Shown here: positions 36,748 through 43,900 of the stretch, one piece after another
Position numbering within the stretch: the first letter of the stretch is position 1
How the letters are laid out: each line of letters starts with the position of its first letter
DNA from: a virus
Virus record (IMG/VR): IMGVR_UViG_3300025127_000058
Coordinates: 1 to 51,901 of that record
Direction: 5' to 3' (one strand)
DNA: 51,901 nucleotides
Program-made: the position numbers and the translations under genes
Notes under the pieces: model-generated
What the model was told of the DNA's origin: nothing
The model's input: only the letters and a program-made list of their open reading frames with translations
Databases searched by the model: none

Positions 36748-37046
36748 GATTTTCTATATGCTTCTGCTTCCCATGGTAAGTTTTTAGCGCCCTCATGCAT
36801 TTTTGATCTTGGATATACTTTACCTTTCCAATATACGTTATCATCATCATAATCGAGATCACCTCTTTTAACTTGATCAATATGTACTTCTTCATGTGCT
36901 ATAACTTCTTCATGTTTATGCAGTGGTACATCACTACCAATAAGTATAGTACCATTTTTATTACCCTTACCCATAGTTCCAGGTTCTAATTCACGTTCAT
37001 ATATTGGTGAATTTTTTTTAAACGGAGGTGTTAATTTAAAAGACAT
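36744..37046 (-). CDS. Mini HExxH zinc-metallopeptidase-like protein with N-terminal SP tag
   Basis: 100 residues with the chosen start. It begins MSFKLTPPFKKNSPIYER, clearly related to the MAFKL-x-NSPFK signature of other proteins, so I prefer this ATG (37046) to the one eight codons upstream (37070), which would overlap the preceding gene by 23 bases. The core holds HEEVH (residues 51-55) in IAHEEVHIDQVKRGD, followed by PWEAEAY with E93 or E95 as a candidate third zinc ligand, an HExxH...E arrangement. Far smaller than normal metallopeptidases. Substrate unknown; could trim capsid or tagged proteins. Confidence 0.75.
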   Translation of the reverse strand: MSFKLTPPFKKNSPIYERELEPGTMGKGNKNGTILIGSDVPLHKHEEVIAHEEVHIDQVKRGDLDYDDDNVYWKGKVYPRSKMHEGAKNLPWEAEAYRKS

Positions 37047-37047
37047 A

Positions 37048-37935
37048 TTATGTTTCTTTTTCTTCGCCAATTTTACTACCCTTTACTATTCCTTTACCAC
37101 TAACTAGTTCGCTTGTTTTTTTACCAACTACACCACTTACTTTGTTGTTACCTAATGCACCTGAAATTCCTGACTTAATTTTGTCACTTAATTTAGTGTC
37201 CTGACCTTTTCTAAAAGCAAAATTAGTAATACCTCTACCAATATTTCTTTTACTAGACTCAGGCATAAACATACCCGGTTTATATACGCGACCTTTTGAT
37301 TTACCAAACTTGTTTAGTTTACCTATTTTTCCTACATCAGTTCCAGGTATCATATAAAAACCTGAAGCAAGAGCTTTTTTGCCAAATCTTTTAGCTCCTT
37401 GAACATCACCTGTTGCGGCAGCAACTCCAGCTCTAGTTCCAGATAAAACTAAATTAAGACCATCGCTAATAGGAGTAGGATCAACTAAACTCGCGTAATC
37501 TAATCCTGCTTGCACATCGTCTATTGATGGTGTTGGGATTATACTGCTTGCACTAGAATAATCACTTCTTCCTTCTAAACCTTTTCTCATTATATCTTCG
37601 TAGTAAGGATCTTTACTAAAGTTTTCTGCTAAACTTCTTTTATACTCTTCAGGTGTTAAGTTTTTCTTCATGTGCTCTTCAAAATCAGCGTCTTCACCAT
37701 ATTTGTTATAAAAATCATCGTAGTCTACGCCAGATCTCATGATAACACCGTCTAAAACTGGGTTATGTATATTACCCATCTCATATTGATCACGGTATTC
37801 GCTATCTGACATACCTCTTTCTGATTGAGTTTTATAATCTAAATCATCAAATACATCACTACTTGGAGTTTTTGACTCGTCTTCATTACTCAACGGTGAT
37901 TTTCTACTTAAACCAAAGCGTTGTACGTAAGACAT
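37048..37935 (-). CDS. Protein with KSPL tag and pre-toxin-like glycine/alanine segment
   Basis: 295 residues, unknown family. The N-terminus MSYVQRFGLSRKSPLSNEDE carries the K-S-P-L motif after a short hydrophobic start. Residues 20-135 are acidic and aromatic (DDLDYKTQSERGMSDSEYRDQ). At about 140-205 the text reads VDPTPISDGLNLVLSGTRAG, then GDVQGAKRFGKKALASGF and MIPGTDVGKIGKL. This D-P-x-P-x-x-D-G-L-N ... A-x-G-D ... P-G-D pattern recalls the linker segment before toxin domains in polymorphic toxins. The remaining C-terminus is basic and Gly/Ser-rich with no catalytic motif seen. Confidence 0.68.
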   Translation of the reverse strand: MSYVQRFGLSRKSPLSNEDESKTPSSDVFDDLDYKTQSERGMSDSEYRDQYEMGNIHNPVLDGVIMRSGVDYDDFYNKYGEDADFEEHMKKNLTPEEYKRSLAENFSKDPYYEDIMRKGLEGRSDYSSASSIIPTPSIDDVQAGLDYASLVDPTPISDGLNLVLSGTRAGVAAATGDVQGAKRFGKKALASGFYMIPGTDVGKIGKLNKFGKSKGRVYKPGMFMPESSKRNIGRGITNFAFRKGQDTKLSDKIKSGISGALGNNKVSGVVGKKTSELVSGKGIVKGSKIGEEKET

Positions 37936-37937
37936 TG

Positions 37938-38429
37938 TTAAGCTTTTTTAAAACCTTTTCCGTATCTTCTAGCGTCTTTAGGACGTTCACCAGCTTCTTT
38001 CATTCCTAGCTTTTTAAAATCTTCTTTAGTCATTTTTCTTTTACCTGAAGCGTCTTTAACTACAGGATTATCTTTCATAAGATCTTTTCTTTCTTGCTTA
38101 GGACCTTCTTTTTTCATAGGGGCTTTCATATCAGCTGGTGACATTTTACCTGCTTTCTTCATTGGAGCTTTCATTGAAGGAGCTTCGTGTCCCATTTCCA
38201 TAGCTGACTTCATTTTAGCTGGAGCCTTGTGACCCATTTCAGCTGGTGATTCATGACCTGCTTTCATTGGTGATTTCATTGACATACCTTTATCAGCGAT
38301 GTCATTTTCAAGATAATGTAATCTCGCTTTACCACTTAAGTTTTTATCATAAGCCATTTTAGCGTCATATCTTTCGTCTGCTTTACGAGCTCTCATTCTT
38401 GAGCTCATATGTTTGTGTATTGGATGCAT
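37938..38429 (-). CDS. Lys/Met/His-rich repeat protein with SP-M-K repeats (histone-tail-like)
   Basis: 163 residues. After a basic start (MHPIHKHMSSRMRARKADER), residues about 50-110 are a string of short repeats: MKSPMKAGHESPAEMGHKAP, AKMKSAMEMGHEAP, SMKAPMKKAGKMSPADMKAP. The C-terminus is basic. Composition is that of an unfolded polycation with proline kinks, similar to histone H1-type tails where S-P-x-K units lie in the minor groove of AT-rich DNA. Nucleoid packing in the capsid is a reasonable but unproven role. Confidence 0.7.
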   Translation of the reverse strand: MHPIHKHMSSRMRARKADERYDAKMAYDKNLSGKARLHYLENDIADKGMSMKSPMKAGHESPAEMGHKAPAKMKSAMEMGHEAPSMKAPMKKAGKMSPADMKAPMKKEGPKQERKDLMKDNPVVKDASGKRKMTKEDFKKLGMKEAGERPKDARRYGKGFKKA

Positions 38430-38446
38430 AATTGTTTTTTTAATTG

Positions 38447-39040
38447 TTATATAAATGCTGTTATTTTTTCTGCAGTAGTTAAAGTACTAGGCGCACCAGA
38501 TGTTGCAGCTGATCCTACCATAACTCTTTGTACTATTAAATCTAATGTTTCACCTGGAGCAACTCCTTGCACTAACACATCTTGACCATCAAGTGTTTTT
38601 ACAAATATATCACTCTTAGTATTGTTACCCGCTTGATTATCACCAACCATAATAATAGCACCTTTTGGCAATTTATTAGCATCGTATATTTTATACTGTT
38701 GCGTTGTTGATGGCGCGCCTGTTACAGGAAATATATTAGCAGACAATGTTAATTGTGTATTACTGTCTACTGATTTTACTACTGCGGCTTCAGGGCCTAA
38801 CCAAGCTGTTGTATTCATAGCAGCCATGTTATAAACTATTTGACCTACTTGAACGCCTTGATTTGTAATATTTCCATTAGCATCTACTGTTTGTAAGAAG
38901 TTACCATTAGTATCTACAAGTTTATCATTAGTTAAACTAGTTGTAGTACCTGATTTTCTTACTTCTGGTCCCGGAATATTAATATCATCATTTAATGCCA
39001 CCGGGATCGCACTAGTATATGAACTTGGATTTATTATCAT
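38447..39040 (-). CDS. Probable structural protein (capsid-decoration or fibre-base type)
   Basis: 197 residues, beta-rich, low in Lys and rich in Thr, Gly, Asn, unlike its basic neighbours. MIINPSSYTSAIPVALNDDI starts it. GQIVYNMAAMNTTAWLGPEA and ANKLPKGAIIMVGDNQAGN follow, and the end is VQRVMVGSAATSG...TAEKITAFI. The composition fits an exposed head or tail surface protein. No family is named. Confidence 0.7.
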   Translation of the reverse strand: MIINPSSYTSAIPVALNDDINIPGPEVRKSGTTTSLTNDKLVDTNGNFLQTVDANGNITNQGVQVGQIVYNMAAMNTTAWLGPEAAVVKSVDSNTQLTLSANIFPVTGAPSTTQQYKIYDANKLPKGAIIMVGDNQAGNNTKSDIFVKTLDGQDVLVQGVAPGETLDLIVQRVMVGSAATSGAPSTLTTAEKITAFI

Positions 39041-39051
39041 GATTAATTATT

Positions 39052-40140
39052 TTATGTTGCTCTTTTTTGATCTTCTTTGAACTTGTTATAACCTCTTTTA
39101 TAACCTTCTTTAAGTTCTTTAGTAAATTTTTTACCTTTTTCGATAACTTTGTCAATATTTTTGTTAACACTTCTAATAGTTCTTGCAGCTACATTACCTT
39201 TCTTACCATCTTTCTGGTTACTACTTTTCTTATTTAAAAGTTCAAGACCTCTTGAAAGTAAATCGCCTTTCTTACCATCTTTCTTCATTGGTGACTTCAT
39301 TTTAGCAGGAGATTTTCTTTTTTTAATTGCAGCTGATTGCTTTTTAGCAGCGTCTATCATTCTTGCTTCTTTTTTACGGTCACCTCTAGCTAATTCTTTT
39401 GCTCTTTTTTCAGCAGCAGACAATTTTTTAACTGGTGATTTCATCTTAGCTGGTGACTTTTTTTTAGCTTTTTTCTCAGCAGCTTCTTTTTCTAATCTTT
39501 CTCTTTGTCTTCTCGCAATATCTTCTGCTTTTCTATCAAACTTTTTTGAAGCTGGAGAGCTTTTAGCATCAGGCGCTTCTTTACTATGTGCTTTATCAGC
39601 TTCTCTAGCTTTGTCTAATAGTTCTACAACTTTAGGGTTATCATAATCATAATCACCTTGTTCAGCTTTTTCAGACAACTTCATAGCTCTTTTTCTAAAT
39701 TTATCACCGTGTTTTTTCATAGGTGATTTCATCTTAGCTGGACTTTCTGGTGCAGCTTCAATAGCTTTCTTTAAACCTTCATTTAAATTTTTTTGATTAC
39801 CAACTAGTTCTTTGTCAATTGGTGACTTCATTTTAGCCGCAGAACCTTTAGCAGCATCTTTCATTGGCTCTGTTGTGTTACCATCTTTATCTAAATCTAA
39901 AAAATCTGGTTTAGCTTGTTTAGCTGGTGATTGTTTCATTCTTGCTTTTTGAGCAGCAGTTGGTCCTGAACCAGCGCCTTTCATTTTAGCATTAGCTACT
40001 TTACCAGCAATTTTAGTTGCAGCTTCTTTTGACTTACCTTGATTCATTAGTTTTCCTACTAAACTATCGAAGCTGTTTAACGGTGAGTTAAAGTTTAGTG
40101 GATTTTTACTAAAAGGGTTTTTACTTTGATTATATGCCAT
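39052..40140 (-). CDS. Large Lys-rich protein with repeated SPAKMKSP units (histone H1-like)
   Basis: 362 residues, very basic. The N-terminus packs three tag-like motifs (KNPFSKNPLNFNSPLNSF), then helices rich in Lys and Ala. SPAKMKSPMKK-type units occur several times (around residues 68, 99, 132, 230 and 280), separated by long charged helices (RRQRERLEKEAAEKKAKK). PDFLDLDKDGNTTEPMKDA at about 77-95 looks like a single degenerate EF-hand/dockerin-like loop. Best guess: DNA-condensing or capsid-filling protein. The repeats are visible in the DNA as near-identical 20-25-base copies. Confidence 0.72.
   Translation of the reverse strand: MAYNQSKNPFSKNPLNFNSPLNSFDSLVGKLMNQGKSKEAATKIAGKVANAKMKGAGSGPTAAQKARMKQSPAKQAKPDFLDLDKDGNTTEPMKDAAKGSAAKMKSPIDKELVGNQKNLNEGLKKAIEAAPESPAKMKSPMKKHGDKFRKRAMKLSEKAEQGDYDYDNPKVVELLDKAREADKAHSKEAPDAKSSPASKKFDRKAEDIARRQRERLEKEAAEKKAKKKSPAKMKSPVKKLSAAEKRAKELARGDRKKEARMIDAAKKQSAAIKKRKSPAKMKSPMKKDGKKGDLLSRGLELLNKKSSNQKDGKKGNVAARTIRSVNKNIDKVIEKGKKFTKELKEGYKRGYNKFKEDQKRAT
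39281..39840 (-). repeat. Dispersed short repeats encoding KMKSP units
   Basis: Four near-copies of GGTGA-Y-TTCAT-Y-TTAGC (plus-strand reading) occur at about 39290, 39434, 39722 and 39821, with a shorter related copy at 38270 in the next gene. Each encodes K-M-K-S-P in reverse sense. The same protein unit in a second gene suggests duplication or gene conversion. Confidence 0.75.
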
Positions 40141-40142
40141 GA

Positions 40143-40379
40143 TTATCCTCTTTTTGCACGTTGTGTTATTGGCATACTTCCTGCATAAGGAACTGCCCCT
40201 AGTTTTAATTTCATACCATTACTACCAGAACTTCTTCCCGGAGCATGTGGTCTTCCGTGTTGATCGAGTGGTCCGTCCCATATAGAAGTTTCCCCTACAA
40301 TACCTACAGAATTCTTTTTTGACGCATGAGTATGAGATTTATCTTCTATCATACGTAGTGGTGAGTTGTATTTTTTCAT
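40143..40379 (-). CDS. Small protein with N-terminal MKKYNSPL signature
   Basis: 78 residues: MKKYNSPLRMIEDKSHTHAS, then a Gly/Pro/His-rich middle (WDGPLDQHGRPHAPGRSSG) and LKLGAVPYAGSMPITQRAKRG. The NSPL motif is again within the first ten residues. No fold or function is recognised. It follows the repeat protein's start by 2 bases, in the same tightly packed string. Confidence 0.7.
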   Translation of the reverse strand: MKKYNSPLRMIEDKSHTHASKKNSVGIVGETSIWDGPLDQHGRPHAPGRSSGSNGMKLKLGAVPYAGSMPITQRAKRG

Positions 40380-40395
40380 AAGTTGTGTTAATTTA

Positions 40396-40725
40396 TTAGT
40401 TGCCTAAGTCTCTATCAAAAGAACCAGGTATTTTACTTCCAAACATAGCGTTAGCAACGCCCATTGTTCCAGGAGAAAATGCGTTCATTGGTGTTAACAT
40501 ATCTTCTTGTATAGGTGCTTGTAAGCTTCCAGGTTGTGATTCAGTTGCCACATCAAACTCAGGCTCATTCATATCATTTGCGTTTCTATTTCTATCACGC
40601 ATTAATACAGCCATTTGATTTTCTAGCTTATTAATTCTACCTCCAAGTCTTCCTCTACCTCTTCTTCCTCTTATACCTGCTGCTATGCCTGCAAGGCCCC
40701 CGAAATTTATTGGACTTTTATTCAT
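40396..40725 (-). CDS. Small protein with N-terminal MNKSPINFGG signature
   Basis: 109 residues. KSP lies at residues 3-5. A glycine/arginine-rich stretch (GIRGRRGRGRLGGRINKLEN) leads to a short coiled coil, then an acidic, proline- and methionine-rich C-terminal half (EDMLTPMNAFSPGTMGVANA) with another SPG. The arginine-rich part could touch nucleic acid. Overlaps the winged-helix-like gene by 4 bases. Function unknown. Confidence 0.7.
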   Translation of the reverse strand: MNKSPINFGGLAGIAAGIRGRRGRGRLGGRINKLENQMAVLMRDRNRNANDMNEPEFDVATESQPGSLQAPIQEDMLTPMNAFSPGTMGVANAMFGSKIPGSFDRDLGN

Positions 40726-41168
40726 CTTTGTTTATCTTTGTTTACGTTATACATTGCTTGATACATAACTTTATCAGTATATGAATTACCAGCAACTAGT
40801 TTGTTTCTTCTTTCACTCATCGGTATATCATCTAATCCAAGCATTATTCTATAAACTCTTCTTATTAATTGTTTACCTTTAAATGATATTTTATATATAT
40901 TGTATTTTTGTGTAGTTCTGTTTCTATGTCTCCACACTTCAATCCAATTGTTTTGTATTAATTTATTCCAGCGCCTATTATTCCAACTAAAAGTATATAC
41001 GCCTGTTTCAAAATCTTTTTTTGTAAACAAATCAATACAGTCTAAATAGATAATAAGTTCAAACTCAGCATCTGTTAAGCCGTTGTTTTTACAAGCCCAC
41101 TTACGTATTATACGATAATGTTTTAACAAGTTTAAATCTTTAAGATCACTTGCTTCTAGCTTTTTCAT
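40722..41168 (-). CDS. Winged-helix-like protein, possible transcription regulator
   Basis: 148 residues. LKHYRIIRKWACKNNGLTDA, EFELIIYLDCIDLFTKKDF, WNNRRWNKLIQNNWIEVWRHRNR and KYNIYKISFKGKQLIRRVYR follow the H-H-H-strand-strand order of MarR-like winged helices, with the basic RHRNRTTQK hairpin as wing. I remember close relatives in flavobacterial phages. It could regulate late transcription. It lies directly after groES (4-base overlap). Confidence 0.72.
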   Translation of the reverse strand: MKKLEASDLKDLNLLKHYRIIRKWACKNNGLTDAEFELIIYLDCIDLFTKKDFETGVYTFSWNNRRWNKLIQNNWIEVWRHRNRTTQKYNIYKISFKGKQLIRRVYRIMLGLDDIPMSERRNKLVAGNSYTDKVMYQAMYNVNKDKQR

Positions 41169-41425
41169 AAAACAACGACCACATTTTCTTGTCTAATGAC
41201 ATGATATGGTTCTTTATCTATTTCTATTCTATGAGCAGCAGCTTTATCAAAATAAATAATATCTTTTTCTTTTACAGCTACAACAGTATCACCTACTTTA
41301 ATAACTTCAGCTTTTTGAAACCTAATATCTTCTCTTTGTTTTTCACTAAGTATTAAACCACCTTTTGTAGTTTCATTAGGTTTTTCAATTTTTTTAATAA
41401 CTAAATTATTTCCTATCGCCCTCAT
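41165..41425 (-). CDS. groES: Co-chaperonin GroES
   Basis: 86 residues, slightly shorter than bacterial GroES. MRAIGNNLVIKKIEKPNETT begins the barrel; TKGGLILSEKQ is the mobile loop with the hydrophobic tripeptide that binds GroEL. AEVIKVGDTVVAVKEKDIIYFDK and VIRQENVVVVL complete it. It caps the phage GroEL, probably to fold the capsid or giant proteins. It overlaps the end of groEL by 20 bases and lies downstream of it, the reverse of the bacterial groES-groEL order. Confidence 0.9.
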   Translation of the reverse strand: MRAIGNNLVIKKIEKPNETTKGGLILSEKQREDIRFQKAEVIKVGDTVVAVKEKDIIYFDKAAAHRIEIDKEPYHVIRQENVVVVL

Positions 41426-42959
41426 GTAATCTAATATTATTAATTATACAATCAGTTGATAAAATAGTTGTTGCTACAGAAGCCGCGTTTAATAACGCAC
41501 TTTTTGTAACTAACAATGGATCAATAATACCACTGTCAATCATATTTACCATATTTCCTGTAACCACATTAATACCTTCACCATCTTTGCCGGATATTCT
41601 TACTTCTTCATAACCAGCATTTTCTAGTATTTTTTTGTATGGCGCTAATATAGCTCTACCTAAAACAATTTCACCAGCGTTATCATCTTTTAGCTTTAAC
41701 GCAGCGTTTAGTAAAGCAACACCACCACCAGGGACTATACCTTCTTTTATTGCGGCTCTTGTAGCACATATAGCGTCTTCGACTCTATCACTTTTTTCTT
41801 TTAATTCTATTTCAGAACTAGCACCTACTTTAACCACGGCTACTTTAGCAGCTAATAACGCAAGTCTTTTTTCATGTGCCATTTTATATCCAGGAATTTT
41901 TTCTGCAGCTTGTTTTTTTCTTAAATCTTCTATAAGATCTTTAACTGCGTCTGGAGTTTTTTCAACTTGTATTATAGTATTATCTTTATTACTTATTACT
42001 TTTTTAGCACTACCTAAATGATCAGCACTAATTAAATCCATATCATCTCCTAGATCTTCATTTATAACAGTAGCGCCTGTCATTAATGCTAAATCATTTA
42101 ATTTTTCTTTTTTAGTAAAACCATATATTGGAGCGTCTACAATACAAACTTTAATATTACCTTTCATTTTATTCATAGCTAAAGCAGCTAGCACTTGTGG
42201 CTCAACATCTGCTACTATAAATAAAGGTTTATTATTTTTTATAACATATTCTAATACACCTTGTATTTTACGTATGTTTTCTATTTTAGATTCAACTATA
42301 AGAACAAGAGGATTTTTTAACTCAGCTGTACCCTTTGACTGATCTGTAGCAAAATGTAAACTTTTTAAAGGTCTATCATATTGCATACCATCAATTATTT
42401 TAACAGAGCTCTCTAAGTCTTTAGATTCTTCCATCATTACAATACCTTGTTTATCTACATCTTTGAACGCGCCCCCGATTAATTTACCTAATTCAGGATC
42501 GTTGTTTGCAGATATAGTGGCAACTTGATCAATCATTTTGCCTTCAACTGGTATGCTAACTTTTTCTAAATAATTAACAACTTTTTTAACAGCTGAATTA
42601 ATACCCTCTTTTAATTCTCTAGTATTAATATTTTCTTTAACAGCTTCTTTTAGTATTGCTTCTGCTAATACTGTAGCGGTAGTAGTACCGTCTCCTGCTT
42701 CTTCAACAGTTTTTCTTGCTGCTTCTTTTAATAACGTTGCGCCCATGTTTTCAACAGCATCGAACAATACTACTGAGTTTGCAACTGTTACACCATCTTT
42801 TGTTATGATGGGTTTACCTTGATCATCTTCTAGGATAACACACTTGCCGCTAGCTCCTAATGTGGAGCTAACAGCTTTAGTGAGTTTTTCTATCCCTTTA
42901 AATATCTGATCTTTTGCATCTTGACCGAAGTTAAGATGTTTCACAAGTTTATCGGACAT
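41406..42959 (-). CDS. groEL: Chaperonin GroEL
   Basis: 517 residues, slightly shorter than the bacterial protein. ATP site GDGTTT at 89-94 and the catalytic aspartate in RVEDAICATRAA are conserved, as is GIVPGGGVALL. The C-terminal GGM tail that lines the bacterial cavity is missing; the protein ends IRLHEGDRK. That may alter cavity volume for a large viral substrate. Several apical substrate-binding positions differ from E. coli by eye. Forms a unit with groES, whose start lies inside its 3' end. Confidence 0.95.
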   Translation of the reverse strand: MSDKLVKHLNFGQDAKDQIFKGIEKLTKAVSSTLGASGKCVILEDDQGKPIITKDGVTVANSVVLFDAVENMGATLLKEAARKTVEEAGDGTTTATVLAEAILKEAVKENINTRELKEGINSAVKKVVNYLEKVSIPVEGKMIDQVATISANNDPELGKLIGGAFKDVDKQGIVMMEESKDLESSVKIIDGMQYDRPLKSLHFATDQSKGTAELKNPLVLIVESKIENIRKIQGVLEYVIKNNKPLFIVADVEPQVLAALAMNKMKGNIKVCIVDAPIYGFTKKEKLNDLALMTGATVINEDLGDDMDLISADHLGSAKKVISNKDNTIIQVEKTPDAVKDLIEDLRKKQAAEKIPGYKMAHEKRLALLAAKVAVVKVGASSEIELKEKSDRVEDAICATRAAIKEGIVPGGGVALLNAALKLKDDNAGEIVLGRAILAPYKKILENAGYEEVRISGKDGEGINVVTGNMVNMIDSGIIDPLLVTKSALLNAASVATTILSTDCIINNIRLHEGDRK

Positions 42960-42978
42960 AATTTAATTATATTTAATT

Positions 42979-43269
42979 TTATTTAAAGGTTTTCACGACT
43001 TTAGGACCATTTAAGAATTCTATCTTTTTAGCATAGTGCGCTACTGATGAATCAATAGCAGCTTCTGCTCCTTCAATAGTTTCTCTTCTGGTTATGTCGA
43101 TCCAAGTATCTTCGTCTTCTGGACTCTGGTACTCGGTTTGGTAGAAACCATTTGCTAATTGAGTGATCCTCCAGTTTTTCTTATCTGCAAGATGCTTCCA
43201 TAAGTTAACAGTTTCTTTGGTTAGTTGTGGTTGACTATTCCACGTTCTAGTCGAATAATAAAACGTCAT
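42979..43269 (-). CDS. Conserved small phage protein of unknown function
   Basis: 96 residues. WKHLADKKNWRITQLANGFY, QTEYQSPEDEDTWIDITRRE, and IEGAEAAIDSSVAHYAKKIEF ending KVVKTFK. The last part is a helix that I recall as well conserved in cyanophages and other marine phages, where it is only listed as hypothetical. Alpha/beta, no cysteines or catalytic triad. Lies 20 bases before groEL. Confidence 0.75.
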   Translation of the reverse strand: MTFYYSTRTWNSQPQLTKETVNLWKHLADKKNWRITQLANGFYQTEYQSPEDEDTWIDITRRETIEGAEAAIDSSVAHYAKKIEFLNGPKVVKTFK

Positions 43270-43303
43270 TTGGTTTGGGTTTTAATTGGTTAATAAATTG
43301 TTA

Positions 43304-43783
43304 CTATACAGCTTCAACAGAAAGCATTGGAGATACAGGTCCAGTAGTTGGTGTAGAAGCAGCGTTTGTTCCTTCTAATACAGAAGATTGCTTAGCAGCA
43401 AATGTATCTGTTTTAGCAGCGCCTTGCTTCACGTACTCACTAGCTTGTGAAGATGATGGCTCTACAGTGTAGTCCCAACCGTCATCACCACCTATAACTG
43501 GTAAGTTCCATGGAGTTGCTAATCCTTCAATAACTTTTTGATATAAAGCTCTAACAAACTCAGTCTTTTGACCTGCAGCAGAAGGAATATATTGTGCACC
43601 AGCACCACCTCTTACTTGAGATAAAATTTTAACAGCTCCGCCGTCAACGTAATTAATTCTAAGATCTGTTTGTAAAGTAGCGCCTGAACCTACGTCAGAA
43701 GCAAACTTTATAACTGAAATTCCAGAAATTCTTACTGGAGTAACTGAACCGTCACTAAGTTTAATGTTTAAAAACTTTTCCAT
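43304..43783 (-). CDS. Probable structural protein, unknown family
   Basis: 159 residues. MEKFLNIKLSDGSVTPVRIS, beta-rich start (VIKFASDVGSGATLQTDLRIN), then a Ser/Thr/Ala/Pro-rich C-terminus (SSQASEYVKQGAAK...TPTTGPVSPMLSVEAV). The low-lysine, Thr/Ala-rich composition resembles virion surface proteins rather than enzymes. Its leader region (43784-43900) carries two dyads. Confidence 0.65.
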   Translation of the reverse strand: MEKFLNIKLSDGSVTPVRISGISVIKFASDVGSGATLQTDLRINYVDGGAVKILSQVRGGAGAQYIPSAAGQKTEFVRALYQKVIEGLATPWNLPVIGGDDGWDYTVEPSSSQASEYVKQGAAKTDTFAAKQSSVLEGTNAASTPTTGPVSPMLSVEAV

Positions 43784-43803
43784 TTTGTAATTATTAAAAA
43801 TTA

Positions 43804-43846
43804 TGGTTTACTATTAATTGTCAGATATTTAGAGCATGGTAAACCA
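43804..43846 (-). other. Long hairpin in the leader of the structural gene at 43304
   Basis: Perfect 8-bp inverted repeat TGGTTTAC/GTAAACCA with a 27-base spacer, 20 bases upstream of the minus-strand start. On the minus strand the second arm is followed by TAATTTTTAATAAT, so it could be a weak terminator for the upstream gene or a leader hairpin. Confidence 0.5.
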
Positions 43847-43877
43847 AAAAAATACTCTAATACCTTGTATATATTAT

Positions 43878-43892
43878 TACTTATAATAAGTA
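43878..43892. promoter_or_regulatory. Short palindrome in the same leader, operator- or promoter-like
   Basis: TACTTATAATAAGTA is a perfect palindrome around a central A, 8 bases past the stop of the nucleotidyltransferase-fold gene. It overlaps ATATATTATTACTT (43869-43882), which is repeated exactly at 20032-20045 before another late gene. Could bind a dimeric regulator or be a late promoter core; AT-richness makes chance possible. Confidence 0.35.
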
Positions 43893-43900
43893 TGTTTTAC

